Part shown: positions 26,542 to 30,739 of the stretch, one piece after another
Layout of the letters: the number at the start of each line of letters is the position of its first letter
Position numbering within the stretch: position 1 is the stretch's first letter
Source of the DNA: Ectocarpus siliculosus
Lineage: Eukaryota > Sar > Phaeophyceae > Ectocarpales > Ectocarpaceae
DNA length: 30,739 nt
Assembly: GCA_000310025.1 (NCBI GenBank)
Contig: FN648772.1
Location: forward strand, 6,710-37,448
Direction of reading: 5' to 3'
Notes under the pieces: generated by a model
Database searches by the model: none
What the model was told of the DNA's origin: nothing
What the model saw: the letters and a program-made list of their open reading frames with translations, nothing else
Position numbers and translations under genes: made by a program

Positions 26542-26675
26542 CGTAGCTACTGCTGAGACACCACCAGCAGTTTGAGGGATGAGGTCTGTGACGGCGCGTA
26601 CAGTACCGGTAAGGTCGGTGACATCAGCTTGGTGGACATCCCTGGTCGTAATGGTAACCTTCGACAGCACGGCCC
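26542..26675 (-). CDS. Candidate exon of the unidentified upstream gene
   Basis: The acceptor ATCTCTCTCTTGCAG is close to ideal. The frame reads AVLSKVTITTRDVHQADVTD, then LTGTVRAVTDLIPQTAGGVS, and ends at a possible donor ACG|GTGTGT in phase 0. Alternating beta-type residues suggest a beta-rich extracellular or beta-helix fold. No family can be assigned. Confidence 0.3.
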
Positions 26676-27349
26676 CTGCAAGAGAGAGATCTGGGGGTGG
26701 GTGGATCCCAACGGGCATGTCGCTGCTCCATGATGATGACCTATAAATTTTCCTTCAAGTATCAACACTTTCTCAGCTGGAAGTTCGTTGTTGACGTTTC
26801 ATCTTGGATAAACACTACAGCAGTCTACATACAGCACTGTATCGGGAAAGAGGTTGTCATCCCCCCTTTATCGAGAGTGTGCCGGCGGGCGACAAGGGAG
26901 AGAACGATCGATCCTTTCTTACAGATCGATTGCTCCACGACCAAGCAAGACGGTACATGCTACATGTACAGCGTAGATAAATAGGGGTAATGAGCCGCGG
27001 GGGACAACCCAGTATGTACCTTGCAAATAGGTCTATCTGCGATGTTGTGAGATAGATGTTTCAAAGATAAAAAAAGGCGATTGGTAAAGTACTCTGTCCC
27101 GGTGATGTGAAAAAAGTTGACACATGTCCACGCTAGTCAATGTTCAGTAGCAACATCCATGATACCCCGGTATCTCTTGTGTTTGTCGTAGGACGTTCGT
27201 GGGTCAACATTGTCCGTTGTACGTGTTTCGTGCATCCAAATACGACGATGTCACACTCGATAGTCCAACCAACCTATCGAGTCTACCTGTGTATGGTCTA
27301 CATGACCTGTAACCGACATTACCTACTTTAAATAAGATTAGAAAAACAG

Positions 27350-27525
27350 CACTGTCGGCCGCCGAGAACGCGCCGTTTTTACACAGCGTTTTGCTTCCAT
27401 TTTTTTTTTATTTCCAAAATTCTTCCTCGGTCGCAAATCAACGTTCAACGGATTTGGAAATTTGGAAAATTTGGAAGCAAAATCGCTGTGTACAAAACGG
27501 CCAGTAAGGTTTTGCCGGCCACCGA
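27350..27525. mobile_element. Small foldback/MITE-like element
   Basis: Inverted arms of about 48 bp (about 27355-27403 and 27468-27521) share GGCCG at the outer end, GCCGTTTT, ACACAGCG and TTTTGCTTCCA in order. The centre of about 65 bp is AT-rich with a T tract. It fits a miniature inverted-repeat element without coding capacity. The exact ends and any target duplication are unclear. Confidence 0.55.
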
Positions 27526-27594
27526 ACATTGACACGCATCAGCCATCCCACCTAATTTACGTCCGTGGTCCTTGCATATACGGAGGGAGAACCT

Positions 27595-28527
27595 TTACTC
27601 CCCCCTCAGCTTTAAGCGAGACGGGAGAGCTAGGTGCTCCTGCTTCGCTAGTGCGCTAATCGAGAGCCACGGCGGGCTACGGGGTGACGTGGGACTACCT
27701 CTCCTAGGCCTCACACCCGTACGGAGACTGCTGCTGTTGCCACTCTTGCGATGTCCACGAGTGCCACTCGCGGCTTGCCGCCTATTGTTCCTACTGCTAC
27801 TCCTACTAGCGGGGGGAGCGTGTCCTAGCCAACCCTTCCTCGTAGTCCGTCTTCTCCGGCTCGTTGTGCTGCTCCGCACACCTTGCCTCGGACTGCTATT
27901 TCCGCGTGAATTGAACCTCCGGTTGCTGCTGCTGCTCCGCCCTCTCGTACTCTGGCCAGTGCTCTTCACGTGTGCCCATGCACGGTTGCAGTATTGCAAC
28001 CGCCCACGCGCACTCTGAATGCCCTTGTATTGTACGCGCCCTCGCATACTGTGATGGGTTCCATTCGGACTGCGCCCCCTCGAGTTGTTGCTCTTGATTT
28101 GTACATACCCGGACCCACTCGGGCTACTCCTGGCGTATCTATTTCCTCGCCCGTTCCTTTGTTCGAAGAGTCCTCGTGTTGTGCCGTTGCGCTCCCCCGA
28201 CGAACTCCTCCATCCGGATTTAGCTCTTAGCTTCACAGAACTATGGGTTCCCGTGCCGGCCTTCCCTAGTAGTACCAGTCTTGATGGAGGCTCCACCAAC
28301 GTTCTCTCCTTGACAGTCTTGTTCAGAGGCTTCAGATACGACAATGTGTTCGGTTTTTTTCTCGCTTCCTCCTCGGCAGCCGCCGCCTCCGCCGCTGCCA
28401 TCCGCTCTGCTTCAAGCCTTGCCTCCTCTCTAGCTCTCAGCTTCAGCCTCACGGAAAGCACGGGCACGGCAACAGCCTGGGCGGCCGGGGACACGATTAA
28501 AAGAACGGCGCAATATATATCGGGCAT
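27595..28527 (-). CDS. Arg/Ser/Gly-rich low-complexity open frame
   Basis: The open frame has 310 codons without a recognised domain. It has a hydrophobic start (IYCAVLLIVSPAAQAVAVPV) and a charged helical, coiled-coil-like part (AREEARLEAERMAAAEAAAA). A long R/S/G/N-rich disordered tail follows, with many RGR, SRG and SSS elements, to TAA at 27597-27595. The short motif (V/R)KLRA or RLKLR recurs at the start, middle and end. The true start is unclear because the initial codons are not an ATG. An acceptor-like CCGGCCGCCCAG lies near the 5' end, so it could be one exon of a larger gene. Disordered RG/RS tails are common in RNA-binding proteins, but no RRM or zinc finger is seen. A long chance frame in GC-skewed repeat DNA is a real alternative. 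Confidence 0.35.
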   Translation of the reverse strand: MPDIYCAVLLIVSPAAQAVAVPVLSVRLKLRAREEARLEAERMAAAEAAAAEEEARKKPNTLSYLKPLNKTVKERTLVEPPSRLVLLGKAGTGTHSSVKLRAKSGWRSSSGERNGTTRGLFEQRNGRGNRYARSSPSGSGYVQIKSNNSRGRSPNGTHHSMRGRVQYKGIQSARGRLQYCNRAWAHVKSTGQSTRGRSSSSNRRFNSRGNSSPRQGVRSSTTSRRRRTTRKGWLGHAPPASRSSSRNNRRQAASGTRGHRKSGNSSSLRTGVRPRRGSPTSPRSPPWLSISALAKQEHLALPSRLKLRGE

Positions 28528-28531
28528 ATAT

Positions 28532-28810
28532 CGTTACGGGTGGAATCGGGATGGTACAACGACAGCGAGAGGTGGCTTGGTGTGATAACATAGTCCGTAT
28601 ACGCCTGTCTTGAAGCTGCCGTTTTCTATTATCAAAAATTCGAGCGGAAGGGCTCGGTTGTTTGTTACGATAAACAATTCAAAGGCTCTCACACCCCACC
28701 TGAAGAGACAAGGAGCGACAGCATGATCAACCACAACTGTTTTGGGGCACCGCGCTCCACGGAGTAGGGGAGTACTGTACACTGGTTGTTTAGTTGTTTA
28801 TCACTTTCGC
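28532..28810. other. Spacer with no gene seen
   Basis: The stretch between the R/S/G-rich frame and the tandem duplications shows no domain, RNA fold or repeat that I can support. Confidence 0.3.
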
Positions 28811-28892
28811 ACAGGTTTTTGAACAACGCCTGGAGCCTTAGCGAGTCCGACGACAGGTTTTGAACAACGCCTGGAATCTAGCGAGCCCGAGT
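28811..28892. repeat. Two tandem copies of a 41-42 bp unit
   Basis: ACAGGTTTTTGAACAACGCC with TGGAGCCTTAGCGAGTCCGA is followed immediately by a copy with a few changes (one T fewer, AAT for GCC). The pair runs straight into the 116-bp duplication, so the locus has duplicated at two scales. Confidence 0.75.
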
Positions 28893-29119
28893 AAAGTACT
28901 GATTCCGTACCATGGGGATACCTTTCCTCCTCGATCGGTTATTCAAACTCGGTGGAACAACATAATGAAAAAGCTCTACGGGTCCAAGACCCTCGACGAG
29001 GTTCGAGTAAAGTACTGATTCCGTACCATGGGGATACCTTTCCTCCTCGATCGGTTATTCAAACTCGGTGGAACAACATAATGAAAAAGCTCTACGGGTC
29101 CAAGACCCTCGACGAGGTT
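28888..29119. repeat. 116-bp tandem duplication
   Basis: The unit starting CGAGTAAAGTACTGATTCCG and ending CCCTCGACGAGGTT occurs at 28888-29003 and 29004-29119. I see almost no difference between the copies, so the event is recent or a product of assembly. A third copy begins (GAGTA) and fades at once. The unit contains CTCGACGAG, which is self-complementary. Confidence 0.9.
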
Positions 29120-29231
29120 TGAGTACGTGTAAAGTAAATGAAAAACATGACAGGCGCCTGTCACATTCCATGTGCTCGCCCTGAGCGCGTTGTCAAGCTG
29201 CAGCGACACGCACTGAAACAGAAATTGTTTA

Positions 29232-29672
29232 TTAATGCCCATGACTACAACCGTCGAATTTAGAGTTCCCTACCTCCTTTACCGGGCCGAAGGACGACGG
29301 AGGGCGCTGCTCTTCCTCGAAGGTAGGAGCTTTTTGCCCGTTGCCGCATAGTGCCGGCGGCGGTGCTGAAAATGCCGTTGCTGGCCGAAGGTTTGCCAGC
29401 TGTGCAACCGAACGATTCTTGTCGCCAACAGAAGTCGCCGTCCCGCTAGCGTTGACGCCACCGCCTCTTCGAGGGGTCGTCTTTTTAGGGGAAGGCGTCT
29501 TTGGAGGTTGGGCGTTCGCCAGGCACTCCATGTTTTCGTCGTACTCCTTCTCCGCTCGAGTTTTGTATGCGGTGTTCAGATCCACGTCCGGGGGATGTTC
29601 ATTCATCCAGGAGATTGGTCCCGTGTGGGAATTACCCTTAGTCCTTGATCGGTCAGGGTACTCGCACACGAC
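29232..29672 (-). CDS. Pro/Ser/Lys-rich exon of an unidentified gene
   Basis: The frame opens at an acceptor-like GCACCAG (29673). It reads VVCEYPDRSRTKGNSHTGPI, then WMNEHPPDVDLNTAYKTRAE, then a phospho-site-like QPPKTPSPKKTTPRRGGG stretch and a disordered tail. It either ends at TAA 29234-29232 or is spliced at a donor near 29283 (CCCG|GTAAAG) or 29274 (GAG|GTAGGG). An ATG just upstream (29689) leads into a different frame. No domain is recognised. It may belong to the same minus-strand gene as the exon at 30.2-30.5 kb. Confidence 0.35.
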   Translation of the reverse strand, partial: VVCEYPDRSRTKGNSHTGPISWMNEHPPDVDLNTAYKTRAEKEYDENMECLANAQPPKTPSPKKTTPRRGGGVNASGTATSVGDKNRSVAQLANLRPATAFSAPPPALCGNGQKAPTFEEEQRPPSSFGPVKEVGNSKFDGCSHGH

Positions 29673-30210
29673 CTGGTGCGTTTTCCGCCATGTCAAAGAT
29701 ATTGTTGAAGGTGGAGGTACAACAGATGCGGGTAATCAGAAGATGGTAAATATGGGGCATGGAGAATATGTGCACGGTCATGCACAACGTGAAGGAAAGG
29801 TGCCAAGAATTACAAGAAAGTATTTTTGAAGCCCACTCTCTGGATTGTTGCGACCGTGTACTAGTTCCTTGTACGAGCCGAGATAGGACGGTATCATTCC
29901 GCCAAGGTTTGAGCCCATGACACCGCCGCGCCTCGAGCATATCTCCCCCTATGATCCTAGGGTCCTAACACGTGCGCTTGCCGACGTCCTCCTCCCAGTC
30001 GCCGCATTTGCCTCCTAAACCGTCTTCTTGGACACTTCCTAGTCTTCAACAACGTACAACTTCTTCCAGAGGATCGCAGCAGTTCGCAGATCGGCGTCTG
30101 AGGATTTTGTGACAGTGCAGTCTGCTAATGATAGAGAGTGAGGTAAGGGACGTTAAGGCCAGGGCCAAGCACAAGAACTGTAAGCCGACAGCAGCAGCAC
30201 CATTTCGCAC

Positions 30211-30490
30211 CTCGACCCATTGAGATCTCGTCGCAACGACGGAATCTGCCTCACGGGCAGCTTCAAACTCCATGCCTGCATCAGTGGTGTTTTCCAGTCG
30301 GAGAACTTCTAGCTGTAACGGTCCTGGATTGCCGCCGATTGCTCTGATGACGCAAAGAGTACCCTCCCTGACGGTGAAAGCCAGATAATTTTCTCTGGTT
30401 ACGAGAGTTCCGTGTTTGACCTTGCCTCCGATCATGAGTAAATTGAGGTGATAATCTCGCACAGCTATTCCGGTTATCCCCGACCAAACA
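30211..30490 (-). CDS. Exon with WD40-type beta repeat, possibly EDC4/VARICOSE-like
   Basis: The frame reads GITGIAVRDYHLNLLMIGGK, then VTRENYLAFTVREGTLCVIR, and ends QWVE at donor GAG|GTGCGA. Strand-turn-strand periodicity with 'NYLAF..REGTLCVIR' resembles the opening blade of a WD40 propeller, and loosely the N-terminus of EDC4/VARICOSE decapping scaffolds ('NxxYxxYGLKGGxIRVL'). The match is by eye and weak. The acceptor is not settled: the frame is open back to a stop near 30525. Upstream exons would lie beyond the right edge of the window. Confidence 0.35.
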
Positions 30491-30739
30491 CTACAAATCC
30501 ACTTCAGTGTATGATGTTGCAGCGCTCACAAGACGGATGCTCTGTACCGTTGTTTATTGTTCTGTCCAGGCGATCATTGTACGCGAGCGATTCATCCACG
30601 AGACATACAGTTGGAATACCTAAACGTTTGCTCGCACCTCCCGAGTTTATTCCATCCCAACTTTAGCGTCCTCAAGCCTCTATTTATCCTGAGACCACTC
30701 GCGATGCTCATGGCCGCGGATTTTCCCAAGTGATTCCTA

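Noticed and set aside
27572-28018. Plus-strand Leu-rich frame
   Set aside because: It is the complement of the R/S/G-rich frame; Leu and Arg runs arise from CTN/CGN codons read backwards.

Overview
The window is nuclear DNA of a eukaryote with many short exons, long introns and scattered mobile-element debris. A brown alga (Phaeophyceae) or a related stramenopile fits best. The reasons are a glycosyltransferase gene cut into 14 exons of 63-150 bp with canonical GT..AG introns mostly of 0.5-1.8 kb, eukaryotic tRNA-Gly genes with A and B boxes and T-run terminators, and a degenerate non-LTR retrotransposon. The taxonomic call is an inference from gene architecture and protein style, not from a database match.

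The core of the window is one minus-strand gene from about 22.6 kb down to 1.9 kb. I could splice it completely: 14 coding exons, all phases compatible, 1,428 nt, 475 residues. It encodes a GT-B fold, family GT4 retaining glycosyltransferase, similar to the SQD2/SqdX and PimB/MgtA group. It carries the E-x7-E motif and the VGRFGPEK donor-phosphate motif, and adds one C-terminal transmembrane helix. No plastid targeting sequence is visible ahead of the Rossmann core.

Intron 7 (7673-17092, 9.4 kb) is far longer than the others. It holds four identical 71-nt tRNA-Gly(GCC) genes on the opposite strand at 8396, 9624, 13368 and 16951. It also holds a duplicated roughly 0.6-1 kb unit that travels with the tRNAs, a 734-bp foldback element, a 233-bp tandem array and several microsatellites. 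Intron 10 holds a 5'-truncated, twice-frameshifted LINE that ends at a 14-base C tract. Intron 8 holds one member of a dispersed repeat whose partner lies at 23.8 kb.

Below the gene (1-1911) lies a Gag-like open frame with a CCCH zinc knuckle, broken by an in-frame stop, and a small inverted-repeat family. Above it (22.8-26.7 kb, minus strand) several exon-like segments with strong acceptors suggest a second gene I cannot name. Further on are a short foldback element (27.35-27.52 kb), a 310-codon Arg/Ser/Gly-rich frame (27.6-28.5 kb), a perfect-looking 116-bp tandem duplication (28.89-29.12 kb), a Pro/Ser/Lys-rich exon (29.2-29.7 kb) and a probable WD40-type exon (30.2-30.5 kb) of a gene running off the right edge. 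I see no CRISPR, rRNA, operon or prokaryotic signal. Many long open frames here are shadows or chance frames in introns and repeats and are not listed.
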